A DNA stretch of 18,844 bases from Vicinamibacteria bacterium. Its GTDB lineage: Bacteria > Acidobacteriota > Vicinamibacteria > Vicinamibacterales > UBA2999. The DNA lies in assembly GCA_025938035.1 (NCBI GenBank), contig JAICQE010000077.1, forward strand, positions 1-18,844. Direction: 5' to 3'. Of the stretch, positions 1 to 7,626 are shown piece by piece. Every line of letters starts with the position of its first letter. Positions within the stretch are counted from its first letter, which is position 1. The notes beneath the pieces are model-generated. The model did no database searches and was not told where the DNA came from. It was given only the letters and a program-made list of their open reading frames with translations. Both the position numbers and the translations under genes were made by a program.

Positions 1-387
<387 letters not shown>

Positions 388-749
388 AACGGATTGCGTC
401 CGCCCCTTGCGAGGCTCGGCAACTTGTTAACGCGAGCGCTGACTTGACTAGCTCTTGCTTGCGTTGTTTTGGTCGTGTGTCGACATCGCCTTCTGCCTTG
501 CGGCCTTTTGCAATGCCCGAGTCCGAGTTACGTCGGACACAACTGACACTCGACGGGTCTCCAGCGGAACGCCGTTCGGCGTTCTGCCAGACAGTGCAAC
601 GTCGCTAAGACGTTGCACCAGATAAAGTGCTTGCACGCACTATCTAGTTTTCAAAGAACCGAACCGGCGTCTACCGCCGCCATTGCTGGCGGTTTCCGCG
701 TCAGTCACCCTTCAGCGGCCGTTTCCGTCCGATTTAGGGGAACCTTCTA
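388..749 (-). other. rRNA operon 5' leader with hairpins
   Basis: Transcribed spacer between promoter P2 and mature 16S; no credible protein gene. After boxA the transcript contains in order: an imperfect stem 645-620 with a GTGC/GCAC core, a perfect 10-bp stem (GTGCAACGTC, 5-nt loop) at 618-594, a 7-bp stem GAACGCC/GGCGTTC with a 4-nt loop at 584-567, and a 6-bp stem GTCCGA/TCGGAC at 538-521. None is followed by a T run, so they are more likely processing or antitermination structures than terminators. Nearer the 16S, 388-520 shows no strong hairpin. Confidence 0.75.
644..660 (-). promoter_or_regulatory. boxA-like rRNA antitermination element
   Basis: Minus strand reads GGTTCTTTGAAAACTAG. 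It matches the TGTTCTTTGAAAACT boxA of Firmicutes-type rRNA leaders at all but one position. BoxA RNA is bound by NusB/NusE to make RNA polymerase resist termination in untranslated rRNA. Its place about 90 nt into the P2 transcript and before 16S is as expected. Confidence 0.75.
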
Positions 750-778
750 AGGTTACTAGCCGCTCCCAACCCTGTCAA
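750..778 (-). promoter_or_regulatory. rRNA promoter P2
   Basis: Perfect -35 TTGACA at 778-773, a 17-bp spacer and a weak -10 TAACCT at 755-750. A perfect inverted repeat AACCTT-CT-AAGGTT (741-754) overlaps the -10 and the expected start point near 743, which could be an operator. The -10 matches consensus poorly, so the exact start is uncertain. Confidence 0.6.
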
Positions 779-900
779 GCCCTTTCTGTCGTTGCCGACG
801 GGGGTTTGAGCTGAGGAGAGGGCCGCCTCAGGCGCTCGCCATGGACCAGATGCGTTTCCGCATCCCTTGTGACGGGTGGCCCCGTCAGGCGAACCGTGCA
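779..900 (-). other. Structured spacer between rRNA promoters P1 and P2
   Basis: Downstream of P1, the minus-strand RNA would form three compact hairpins: GACGGG-GCCA-CCCGTC (886-871), GATGCG-GAAA-CGCATC with a GNRA tetraloop (864-849) and CTGAGG-N9-CCTCAG (831-811). I do not recognise a riboswitch or known small-RNA family. No protein gene is convincing here. It could simply be P1 leader structure, or an independent small RNA ending before P2. Confidence 0.5.
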
Positions 901-929
901 ATCTTACGATTGGAACCTGGTCGTGTCAA
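901..929 (-). promoter_or_regulatory. rRNA promoter P1
   Basis: Perfect -35 TTGACA at 929-924, exactly 17 bp spacer and -10 TAAGAT at 906-901. It points toward the 16S gene and lies about 115 bp downstream of the tyrS stop. Together with P2 it gives the tandem arrangement common for rrn operons. The start point would be near 894. Confidence 0.7.
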
Positions 930-1044
930 CCGCCGTCGGGGCTGCGTCTCACTCGAAACGCACCAGCGCGGTTCGGCCTGCAGCTTCGAGGCGGGGGCAC
1001 GACGCGCGACGGTCCTTCGATCCTACGGGGGGACGTCCGGCGTG
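930..1044 (-). other. tyrS 3' flank with a hairpin
   Basis: Between the tyrS stop and P1. An 8-bp stem with one G-U pair (TGCGTTTC/GAGACGCA, loop GAGT) lies at 962-943, just upstream of the P1 -35. It lacks a following T tract, so it is only a weak candidate for the tyrS terminator. No other feature is evident. Confidence 0.4.
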
Positions 1045-2316
1045 TCAATCGGTACTGTCGATACGGATGAGGAAGTTGTCGCGCTTGCCCTTGCGAATGA
1101 CGAACAGTTGACCTTCGATCGCTTCTGCCGCGCTCACCCGCTCTTTCTCATCCGTAATTCGGCGCTCGTTCACGTAGATCCCGCCGCTGCGGATGAGGCG
1201 CGTTGCCTCACTATTGGAACCCGTGACCCCCACATCCGTGAGGAGGTTGGCCAGCCGCCAGCCGTCCTCACGGCGAGCGATGGTCTTCGACGGCACGTTC
1301 GCGAACACATCGAGCAGTTCCCGCGCCGACATCGCGGACACATCTCCGCCAAACAGCTTTTCTGCGGCCGCTTCCGCGGCGCGGACCGCTGGCTGACCGT
1401 GCACCAGGCCCGTCACCTCGCGCGCCAGCTCGCGCTGCGGATGCCGCTTCTCGGGTTCTCGCGCCCCGGCCGTTTCGAGCTCCTCGATCCGCGAGCGATC
1501 CAGGAACGTGAAGAACCGCAGATACCGCCCCACGTCACGATCGTCGGCATTGAGCCAGAACTGATAGAACTCGTACGGCTTGGTCTGCTGGGCGTCCAGC
1601 CAGACGGCTCCGTCTTCCGTCTTGCCGAACTTCGTTCCGGCAGCTGTCATCAGCAGCGGAGAGACGAGGCCATGCACTCGAACGCCACGAACGCGGCGAA
1701 TCAGGTCCATTCCCGCCGTGATGTTGCCCCATTGATCGCTGCCCCCGATCTGCATCGTGCAGCCGAAACGGTCGTACAAGACCAGAAAGTCGTACGACTG
1801 CAGCAGCGGATAGCTGAACTCCGTATACGAAATCCCTTCTTCGCCCTCGAGCCGGCGCTTGACGGATTCCTTCGCCATCATCGCGTTGACGCTGAAATGC
1901 TTTCCCACGTCGCGCATGAATTCGATTGCCCCGAGCTTGGTGAGCCATTCAGCGTTGTTCAACAGCCGGGCCGGCGCCGTCACCGCGTCGAAATCCAGAA
2001 ACTTCGCCAGCTGCTCTCGAATCCGCTCGACGTTGGATTCGACTTCCTCGGACGTCAGCAGCGCGCGCTCCGTCGCCTTGAAACTGGGATCGCCGATAAG
2101 GCCCGTTCCGCCGCCAACGAGCGCAATGGGCGAATGACCGGCCCGCTGGAAGCGCGCGAGTCCGAGAATCGGAAGGAGGTGTCCGACGTGAAGGCTCGTG
2201 GCCGTGGGGTCGAAGCCGCTGTAGACGGTCAGGGGCTCATCTGCCAGCGCGTCGCGCGCCCCTTCCGTGGCGTCGTACACAAGGCCGCGCCACTCCAATT
2301 CGCCATACACGTCCAT
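1045..2316 (-). CDS. tyrS: Tyrosyl-tRNA synthetase (TyrRS)
   Basis: Cytoplasmic class Ic aminoacyl-tRNA synthetase that activates tyrosine with ATP and charges tRNA-Tyr. 423 aa, the usual length for bacterial TyrS. The HIGH-type motif is HVGH at residues 43-46, the tyrosine-site signature GGSDQWGN at 191-198, and the KMSKS-type loop KFGKT at 229-233. The C-terminal 65 or so residues form an S4 RNA-binding domain (VGVTGSNSEATRLIRSGGIYVN). The ATG at 2316 gives the N-terminus expected for the family (ELEWRGLVYD). No Shine-Dalgarno precedes it and a TATAGT -10 ends 8 nt upstream, suggesting a leaderless mRNA. There is no room for a T-box leader. It is followed on the same strand by the rRNA promoters. 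Confidence 0.98.
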   Translation of the reverse strand: MDVYGELEWRGLVYDATEGARDALADEPLTVYSGFDPTATSLHVGHLLPILGLARFQRAGHSPIALVGGGTGLIGDPSFKATERALLTSEEVESNVERIREQLAKFLDFDAVTAPARLLNNAEWLTKLGAIEFMRDVGKHFSVNAMMAKESVKRRLEGEEGISYTEFSYPLLQSYDFLVLYDRFGCTMQIGGSDQWGNITAGMDLIRRVRGVRVHGLVSPLLMTAAGTKFGKTEDGAVWLDAQQTKPYEFYQFWLNADDRDVGRYLRFFTFLDRSRIEELETAGAREPEKRHPQRELAREVTGLVHGQPAVRAAEAAAEKLFGGDVSAMSARELLDVFANVPSKTIARREDGWRLANLLTDVGVTGSNSEATRLIRSGGIYVNERRITDEKERVSAAEAIEGQLFVIRKGKRDNFLIRIDSTD

Positions 2317-2339
2317 CAGCCGCTACTATAACTCTGCCT
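2317..2339. promoter_or_regulatory. Bidirectional promoter core between tyrS and the phosphoesterase
   Basis: The 23 bp between the divergent start codons hold the near-symmetrical tract ACTATAACT (2325-2333). On the plus strand TATAAC (2327-2332) ends 7 nt before the ATG at 2340; on the minus strand TATAGT (2330-2325) ends 8 nt before the ATG at 2316. No good -35 is seen for either, and neither gene has a Shine-Dalgarno. Spacing fits transcription starting at or next to each ATG. Confidence 0.55.
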
Positions 2340-3164
2340 ATGGGGCTCACCCGGCGCGCCGCAATCAAGGGCGTGTTCGCCACCGCCATCGGCGCCATCA
2401 CCGGTACGGCGACGTACGGTGTCGCGTACGAACGTCACCATATCGGCGTGACGAGGGCGAACCTCGACGTGTCGGGCCTTCCGCCCGCGCTCGACGGTGT
2501 GCGGGTCGCCCTCCTGACCGACGTCCATCACAGCAGGCTTGTCGGCGCCGATGACGTGACGAAGGCCGTTCAGCTCGTCCTCCAGGAACGACCGGACTTG
2601 ATCGTCCTCGGTGGCGACTACGTCACTTTCGGAGATCGCGCGTTCGTCGGGCCGGTCGCCGACCTGCTCGCTCCCTTGAACGCACCCCACGGCGTCTTCG
2701 CGATCCTCGGCAATCACGATGACGATAGAGACATGCCTGCTGCCCTGGCGGGGAAGGGCTTCACCGTGCTGAAGGATCAGCGGACACGCGTGACGCTGCG
2801 GGGCGAAATATTGGAGGTGGCGGGCGTCCGGTTCTGGACCCGCCGGCCAGCGGATCTGACGCGTGTGCTGGACAAGCCACGCGGGACCGTCCTCCTCCTG
2901 GCGCACGATCCCCGGCGCCTGGTCGAGGCCGCGGCGCTGAGCGTGCCAGCGGTCCTGTCAGGACATACACACGGCGGACAGGTGCTTCTGCCCGGCGTGG
3001 GCGCGGTAGTGAAGGCCACGCGCTTTCCCGTGTTGCAGGGCGTCGGCCGTCGCGAGAACACAACCATCTTCGTCAGCCGCGGGATCGGCACGGTCTACGT
3101 GCCCGTCCGATTCAACTGCCCGCCGGAAGTGGCGGTGGTCACGCTGAGAAGACCTCAGGCGTAA
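2340..3164 (+). CDS. Exported calcineurin-like metallophosphoesterase (YkuE/LpxH-like)
   Basis: 274 aa. The N-terminus TRRAAIKGVFATAIGAITG (residues 4-22) is a twin-arginine-type signal with a hydrophobic run, implying Tat export of a folded metalloenzyme to or across the membrane. The five metallophosphoesterase blocks are present: DVH at 61-63, GGDY at 91-94 (Asp93), GNHD at 124-127, LLAHD with His189, and GHTHGGQ at 208-214 (His209, His211). They coordinate a di-metal centre hydrolysing phosphomono- or diesters. The usual HNPD block reads HDPR here. The substrate cannot be told: YkuE-like phosphodiesterase and LpxH-like UDP-diacylglucosamine hydrolase are both conceivable. It diverges from tyrS and its 3' end overlaps the purN 3' end by 10 bp, convergent. 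Confidence 0.92.
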   Translation: MGLTRRAAIKGVFATAIGAITGTATYGVAYERHHIGVTRANLDVSGLPPALDGVRVALLTDVHHSRLVGADDVTKAVQLVLQERPDLIVLGGDYVTFGDRAFVGPVADLLAPLNAPHGVFAILGNHDDDRDMPAALAGKGFTVLKDQRTRVTLRGEILEVAGVRFWTRRPADLTRVLDKPRGTVLLLAHDPRRLVEAAALSVPAVLSGHTHGGQVLLPGVGAVVKATRFPVLQGVGRRENTTIFVSRGIGTVYVPVRFNCPPEVAVVTLRRPQA

Positions 3165-3787
3165 CGCCGGTCTCGTCGTTCGAACAGGCGTCCCTCGATC
3201 GTCCAGCCGCCCGCCAGCACGATTCCGACGGCCTCGGGATAGACCCGGTGCTCCTCTTCCAGGATCCGCGCCGCGAGCGTCTGCGGGGTATCACCGGGGA
3301 GCACCGGCACCGGACGTTGGAGGACGATTGGGCCGGCGTCGAGCTCGCGGGTCACGAAATGGACCGTAACGCCGCTCACCTTGACTCCGTGCGCGATGGC
3401 CTGCGCCTGTGCGTCGAGGCCCGGAAAAGAAGGCAGCAACGAAGGATGGATGTTCAGAATCGCGTTCGAAAACGCGTCGATCATTGGAGTGCCGATCACG
3501 CGCATGAAACCGGCGAGGCATACGAGCCGCACCTGCCGCGCCGTCAACTCGCGCGCAAGCGCCCGATCGTAATCCTGGCGGGACGGGAACCCGCGATGCG
3601 GCAGTACGAGCGTCTCGATACCCGCATCGTGTGCGCGGGCGAGACCGGCGGCGTCTTCGCGGTTGGAGATGACGATCGCGATCGTTGCATCGAGCCGCCC
3701 ATCCGCGATAGCGCCGATGAGCGCCTGCAGGTTGCTGCCGCGCCCGGAGATCAGCACGCCAAGACGGCGGTTGGCGTCGGACTCCAC
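3155..3787 (-). CDS. purN: Phosphoribosylglycinamide formyltransferase
   Basis: Transfers a formyl group from 10-formyl-tetrahydrofolate to GAR (third step of IMP synthesis). 210 aa from the GTG at 3787, within the usual range for PurN. Phosphate loop GRGSN at 15-19; catalytic Asn112 and His114 in LNIHPSLLPSFPG; catalytic Asp150 in ELDAGP. The GTG lies one base after the purM stop, which suggests translational coupling. A TTG at 3841 would extend the protein 18 residues into the purM end and is less likely. No clear Shine-Dalgarno. It is the last gene of the pur operon and is convergent with the phosphoesterase gene. Confidence 0.95.
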   Translation of the reverse strand: MESDANRRLGVLISGRGSNLQALIGAIADGRLDATIAIVISNREDAAGLARAHDAGIETLVLPHRGFPSRQDYDRALARELTARQVRLVCLAGFMRVIGTPMIDAFSNAILNIHPSLLPSFPGLDAQAQAIAHGVKVSGVTVHFVTRELDAGPIVLQRPVPVLPGDTPQTLAARILEEEHRVYPEAVGIVLAGGWTIEGRLFERRDRRYA

Positions 3788-3788
3788 G

Positions 3789-4823
3789 TCAGAGATTCGT
3801 GTAACTGACAGCGGGCGGTTCGCCGGGAACCACTTCGCCAATCACGCGCGCGTCGCGCCCGCCTCTCGCCGCAAGCTCGTCGATCAACTGCTCGCTTCGG
3901 TCGGCTGCGGTAACGGCGATGAGGCCAATCCCCATGTTGAAGGTGCGCATCATATCTTCGACAGGAACGTTTCCCCCCCGCTGCAGCCACCGGAACAAGG
4001 GCGGCACCTCCCACGCGGAGGCATCGACAACCGCTGCGGTGCCGTGCGGGAGTATGCGCGGGAGGTTGTCGGTTATGCCCCCTCCGGTGATGTGCGCCAT
4101 GCCCTTGATCGTGCCGTAGTCGAGAATCGGCCGAATCATCGGCAGATACGACCGATGCGGCTCGAGGAGCGCCTCACCGGCCGTCGTGCCCAGGTCTGGG
4201 ACATAACTGTCGACGTTCAGATGCAGCGCATCGAAGACAATGCGGCGGGCAAGCGAATAGCCGTTCGAGTGCAGACCCGAGGACGGCACCCCCACGAGCA
4301 CGTCCCCCGCGGCGATGGTCCGGCCGTTGACCAGGCGCTCCTTGTCGACGACGCCCACGATAAATCCCGCGACGTCGTACTCACCGTCCGCGTAAAACCC
4401 CGGCATCTCTGCGGTCTCGCCGCCAAGGAGCGCACAGTCGTTGTCCCGGCAGGCGGTCGCAAGACCACTGACGATCGATTCGATGACCTCCGGCAACAGG
4501 CGCCCTGTGGCCAGGTAGTCGAGGAAGAAGAGCGGGGCAGCCCCCTGGACCAGGATGTCGTTGACGCAGTGGTTCACGAGATCGACGCCGATCGTCTCGT
4601 GGCGGTTCGCGAGGAATGCCACCTTCAGCTTGGTTCCGACCCCGTCGGCGCTCGCCACAAGGATCGGATCGCGGAACCGGCCGCTCTCCAGACGAAAAAG
4701 ACCGCCGAACGAGCCGATATCGGACATGACGCCGGAGGTGAACGTCGACCGCGCGAGCGTTCGGATCCGCCTGACGGCTTCGTGGCCCGCGTCGATATCG
4801 ACGCCGGATGCCTTGTAATCCAT
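3789..4823 (-). CDS. purM: Phosphoribosylformylglycinamidine cyclo-ligase (AIR synthetase)
   Basis: Closes FGAM to aminoimidazole ribonucleotide with ATP (fifth step). 344 aa, the typical PurM length. N-terminus MDYKASGVDIDAG is classical (VDI-AG), followed by GVMSDIGSFGGLF near 31-43, DGVGTKLK, the GGETAEMPG motif and the GGGITDNLPR motif, all characteristic of the PurM/PurL/SelD ATP-binding superfamily. The reading frame stays open upstream to 5135, but the ATG at 4823 gives the family start; the extra segment overlaps the HEAT-repeat gene. It follows the HEAT gene by 22 bp and leads directly into purN. Confidence 0.97.
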   Translation of the reverse strand: MDYKASGVDIDAGHEAVRRIRTLARSTFTSGVMSDIGSFGGLFRLESGRFRDPILVASADGVGTKLKVAFLANRHETIGVDLVNHCVNDILVQGAAPLFFLDYLATGRLLPEVIESIVSGLATACRDNDCALLGGETAEMPGFYADGEYDVAGFIVGVVDKERLVNGRTIAAGDVLVGVPSSGLHSNGYSLARRIVFDALHLNVDSYVPDLGTTAGEALLEPHRSYLPMIRPILDYGTIKGMAHITGGGITDNLPRILPHGTAAVVDASAWEVPPLFRWLQRGGNVPVEDMMRTFNMGIGLIAVTAADRSEQLIDELAARGGRDARVIGEVVPGEPPAVSYTNL

Positions 4824-4845
4824 GGGAGAAGACACCGGGCGCCGT

Positions 4846-6033
4846 TCAGAACTCGAGCTTCTGAATGAGCGTCGCGGCCAGTGTCCGGGTGGGAGACGTT
4901 TCGTCCGCCTTCCAGTAGGTGGCCCGTGTAGCGGCGAAGAACATCTCCTCGCCGAAGTCCTCCTCGAGGTCCTCGAAACCTTCTTTGAGTAGTTCCACGG
5001 CCCCCTCGCGCGCGGGCGCCGGGGTCCCCTCGAGCCAGCCGAGCACATGACTTGGAGAGCGCACGGCGGCTGCGGCAAGGGCCAGCGCGGCCTGAACTCG
5101 AAGCTCCGGCTGCGATCCGAGGGCCACGAGCGCATCCGTCGCGGCCTTGTTACCGGCCGCGGCGAGAATGCCGAGCGCGCTCACCGACGAGCGGACGACC
5201 GGAGGGCGCGCACCCGCACGCGTCGCATCCGCCTGGAATGCCGTGATTGCAGCGTCGCACCCTTCGCCAGTGAGGCACCGGGCGGCGCGAATCGTCGGCA
5301 CGACCTCCGCAGGCGGGGACGGGATCGCCGCCAGCGCGGCTGCGGCCTTGGCGCCGCCGATGCGGCCCAGCGCCACAACGGAGTCGTCCTGCAGGGGCCC
5401 CTCGAGTCTGGCTGTCTCGGCAATCGCGTCGATCGCGTACGTCGCGCGATGCCGGCCGAGAGCATCGATCACGGCGCTTCGGAAGAAATCCAGACCTCGC
5501 GACACCTGCGCGAGCAGCGCACGCTGGACGACGGGATCGCGACCGATCGCCGCCAGAGCGCCGACCAGCGCCGGCCGCACGAACTCCGCCTGTTCCGTTT
5601 GCAGGGCCGCGAGCAGCGTCTCGGTGAGACGCGCGTCGGGGTTGGCCTCGAGCCACTTGTACGCGGTCTCGCGGACGCGATCGTTGCGATCGCCCAGCAG
5701 GCTGCGCATCAGTTCAGGCGTGTCCCGGTCGTTGAACGACGTCAGTACGACGAGCGCGCGGTACCGCACGAACTGGTCGGGATGCCGCCGGACGGCCTCG
5801 GTGAGCGCAGCCACAGCCTCCTCGATGGGCGCGCGGCGTATCAGGCGTGCAGCGCTGACTCGTGTCGGATACTCGAACGCGGAGAGGTTGTTGACGTGTG
5901 TCGACAGCGGCGTCGCGGCTTGTTTCGCCGGCACCGCCTGCGCCGAGACTTCGACGCCCGAGGCTGTCAACGCCGTGCACAGGAGTACGAGCGCCGCTGC
6001 ACCGCCTGCGCCTGGCCACCACCCGTGGGGCAT
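4846..6033 (-). CDS. Exported HEAT-repeat protein encoded inside the pur operon
   Basis: 395 aa from the ATG at 6033. A Sec-type signal peptide is visible: hydrophobic stretch GGAAALVLLCTALTASG near residues 10-26 and a likely cleavage after AQA (about residue 33). The remainder is a run of helical pairs of HEAT type, for example DQFVRYRALVVLTSFND, NDRVRETAYKWLEANPD and LQDDSVVALGRIGG, through to about residue 330, then an acidic segment (EDLEEDFGEEMFF) and a short C-terminus. There is no lipobox and no catalytic motif. HEAT solenoids are usually protein-binding scaffolds, so a periplasmic or cell-surface binding role is an inference. It starts 22 bp after the purF stop and ends 22 bp before purM, so it is surely cotranscribed. 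An upstream ATG at 6099 overlapping purF is less likely because it would bury the signal peptide. Confidence 0.88.
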   Translation of the reverse strand: MPHGWWPGAGGAAALVLLCTALTASGVEVSAQAVPAKQAATPLSTHVNNLSAFEYPTRVSAARLIRRAPIEEAVAALTEAVRRHPDQFVRYRALVVLTSFNDRDTPELMRSLLGDRNDRVRETAYKWLEANPDARLTETLLAALQTEQAEFVRPALVGALAAIGRDPVVQRALLAQVSRGLDFFRSAVIDALGRHRATYAIDAIAETARLEGPLQDDSVVALGRIGGAKAAAALAAIPSPPAEVVPTIRAARCLTGEGCDAAITAFQADATRAGARPPVVRSSVSALGILAAAGNKAATDALVALGSQPELRVQAALALAAAAVRSPSHVLGWLEGTPAPAREGAVELLKEGFEDLEEDFGEEMFFAATRATYWKADETSPTRTLAATLIQKLEF

Positions 6034-6055
6034 CCCCGTACGGAGCTCGGGGACT

Positions 6056-7561
6056 TCAGCCGAGGGCGGATACCTTCTCGAGAGTTGTAACTGCCGCATC
6101 GTCAGGCTCGGCGGACGCCGGCTCAGGATTGAGCTTGAGCGCCAGTTGCAGGTACGCCGCCTCATCACGAGGGAAGGCGACCGGGTACACACCCGTATAG
6201 CACGAAGTGCAGTATTTCGAACTGCCGCCGTTCACCGCACCGGTGAGTCCCTCGAGACTCAGATACGCCACGCTGTCGGCGTTGATGTACTTGCGGATTT
6301 CGTCGAGCGTATGGGTGGCGGCGATCAACTCGGAACGCCGCGGCGTATCCACGCCGTAGAAGCACGGGGAGACGGTCGGGGGACAGCTGATGCGCATGTG
6401 AACTTCCCTGGCACCAGCGCTGCGGACCATGCGCACGATTTTCCGGCTGGTGGTGCCGCGGACGATGGAGTCGTCCACGAGAATGACACGCTTCCCCTCG
6501 AGGATGCTGCGGACCGGGTTCAGCTTCACACGGACGCCGAAGTGACGGATCGACTGCTGCGGCTCGATGAACGTTCGCCCGACGTAGTGGTTGCGGATTA
6601 GGCCCATCCGCATGGGAATCCCCGAGGCCTCGGCATAGCCGATGGCAGCGCACACACCCGAGTCGGGAACAGGCACCACGACGTCCGCCTGCACGGCGGA
6701 TTCACGGGCGAGCCTGCGCCCGAACTCCGTGCGGACCTCGTTGACGCTCTCGCCGAAGACGTAGCTGTCGGGCCGCGAGAAATACACGTGCTCGAAGATG
6801 CATTGCGCCTGGCGCGCCGGCGGATAGGGCTTGATCGATTTCAGGCCGGACGCGGTGACAACCACCATCTCGCCCGGCTCGACGTCCCGGACGTAGGTTG
6901 CGCCGATGAGATCCATGGCGCATGTTTCGGAACATACGACCCAGGCATCGCCGAGCCTTCCGAGCGCCAGCGGCCGAAACCCGTGCGGGTCGCGAACGCC
7001 CACGAGGCGGTCCTTCGTCAGCATCACAAAGGAGAAGGCTCCCCGTACCTGGGAAATGGCATCCACGATCGCCCCTTCGGCCCCATCGGACCGCGAGCGG
7101 GCGAACAGATGCACCATCACTTCGGTGTCGCTGTTGGTCTGGAAGATGGCACCGTCGCGGACCAGCGCGTCGCGAAGTTCGCCGGCGTTGACCAGATTGC
7201 CGTTGTGAGCGACCGCGAACTGGCCGTGAATGCTGTCGACGAGGATCGGCTGTGCGTTGGCGAGACGGCTTTCGCCAGCCGTCGAGTACCGCACGTGACC
7301 GATGGACATCGAACCGGGTAGCTTCGCCAGCGTGGCGCTGTCGAACGCCTCGTTGACGTAGCCCATCGCTTTCGACACCCGGATACGCGCTCCGTCCGAT
7401 GCCGCGATTCCCGCGCTCTCCTGCCCGCGATGCTGGAGCGCGTACAGACCGAGGTAGGCGAGATTGGCGGCCTCGGGATGGCCGAAAATCCCGAAGACGC
7501 CACACTCTTCCCTGAACTTGTCGAATGGAACGGTTCGAGCCCGTTCCTTCATCTCGAACAT
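6056..7561 (-). CDS. purF: Amidophosphoribosyltransferase (glutamine PRPP amidotransferase)
   Basis: First committed step of purine synthesis: PRPP + glutamine to phosphoribosylamine. 501 aa from the ATG at 7561. The class II glutaminase nucleophile is Cys20 in [11 protein letters not shown], so a 19-residue propeptide must be removed. NGNL (120-123) and RDPHGFRPL (190-198) are glutaminase motifs, and [14 protein letters not shown] (359-372) is the PRPP-binding loop. Cys254, Cys400 (PCFYGVDT), Cys451 and Cys454 (YCTSC) match the four [4Fe-4S] ligands of the B. subtilis-type enzyme. The start at 7561 has GAGG about 10 nt upstream. An in-frame ATG at 7630 overlaps the purL stop as ATGA and would add 23 residues. 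Confidence 0.97.
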   Translation of the reverse strand: MFEMKERARTVPFDKFREECGVFGIFGHPEAANLAYLGLYALQHRGQESAGIAASDGARIRVSKAMGYVNEAFDSATLAKLPGSMSIGHVRYSTAGESRLANAQPILVDSIHGQFAVAHNGNLVNAGELRDALVRDGAIFQTNSDTEVMVHLFARSRSDGAEGAIVDAISQVRGAFSFVMLTKDRLVGVRDPHGFRPLALGRLGDAWVVCSETCAMDLIGATYVRDVEPGEMVVVTASGLKSIKPYPPARQAQCIFEHVYFSRPDSYVFGESVNEVRTEFGRRLARESAVQADVVVPVPDSGVCAAIGYAEASGIPMRMGLIRNHYVGRTFIEPQQSIRHFGVRVKLNPVRSILEGKRVILVDDSIVRGTTSRKIVRMVRSAGAREVHMRISCPPTVSPCFYGVDTPRRSELIAATHTLDEIRKYINADSVAYLSLEGLTGAVNGGSSKYCTSCYTGVYPVAFPRDEAAYLQLALKLNPEPASAEPDDAAVTTLEKVSALG

Positions 7562-7626
7562 GGCTTCGTGTCCTCGGTTCGGACCAACGGCTGTCGGCGA
7601 GCTATTAGTGTACGGCTTGTACGGCG

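Noticed and set aside
448..636. 62-codon open frame in the rRNA leader
   Set aside because: It falls across the leader hairpins between boxA and 16S and has no family resemblance or ribosome-binding site.
943..962. Hairpin as tyrS Rho-independent terminator
   Set aside because: The stem is good, but the following bases are GC-rich without a T tract; recorded only as a hairpin.
841..2331. 496-codon plus-strand open frame antisense to tyrS
   Set aside because: It mirrors nearly the whole tyrS gene; long antisense frames are expected in high-GC genes, and its protein has no recognisable domain.
3663..4868. 401-codon plus-strand open frame opposite purM
   Set aside because: Antisense shadow of a clear purM with no domain of its own.
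5147..6601. 484-codon plus-strand open frame opposite the HEAT gene and purF
   Set aside because: It crosses two real genes antisense, has Ala/Arg/Ser-rich composition and no ribosome-binding site.
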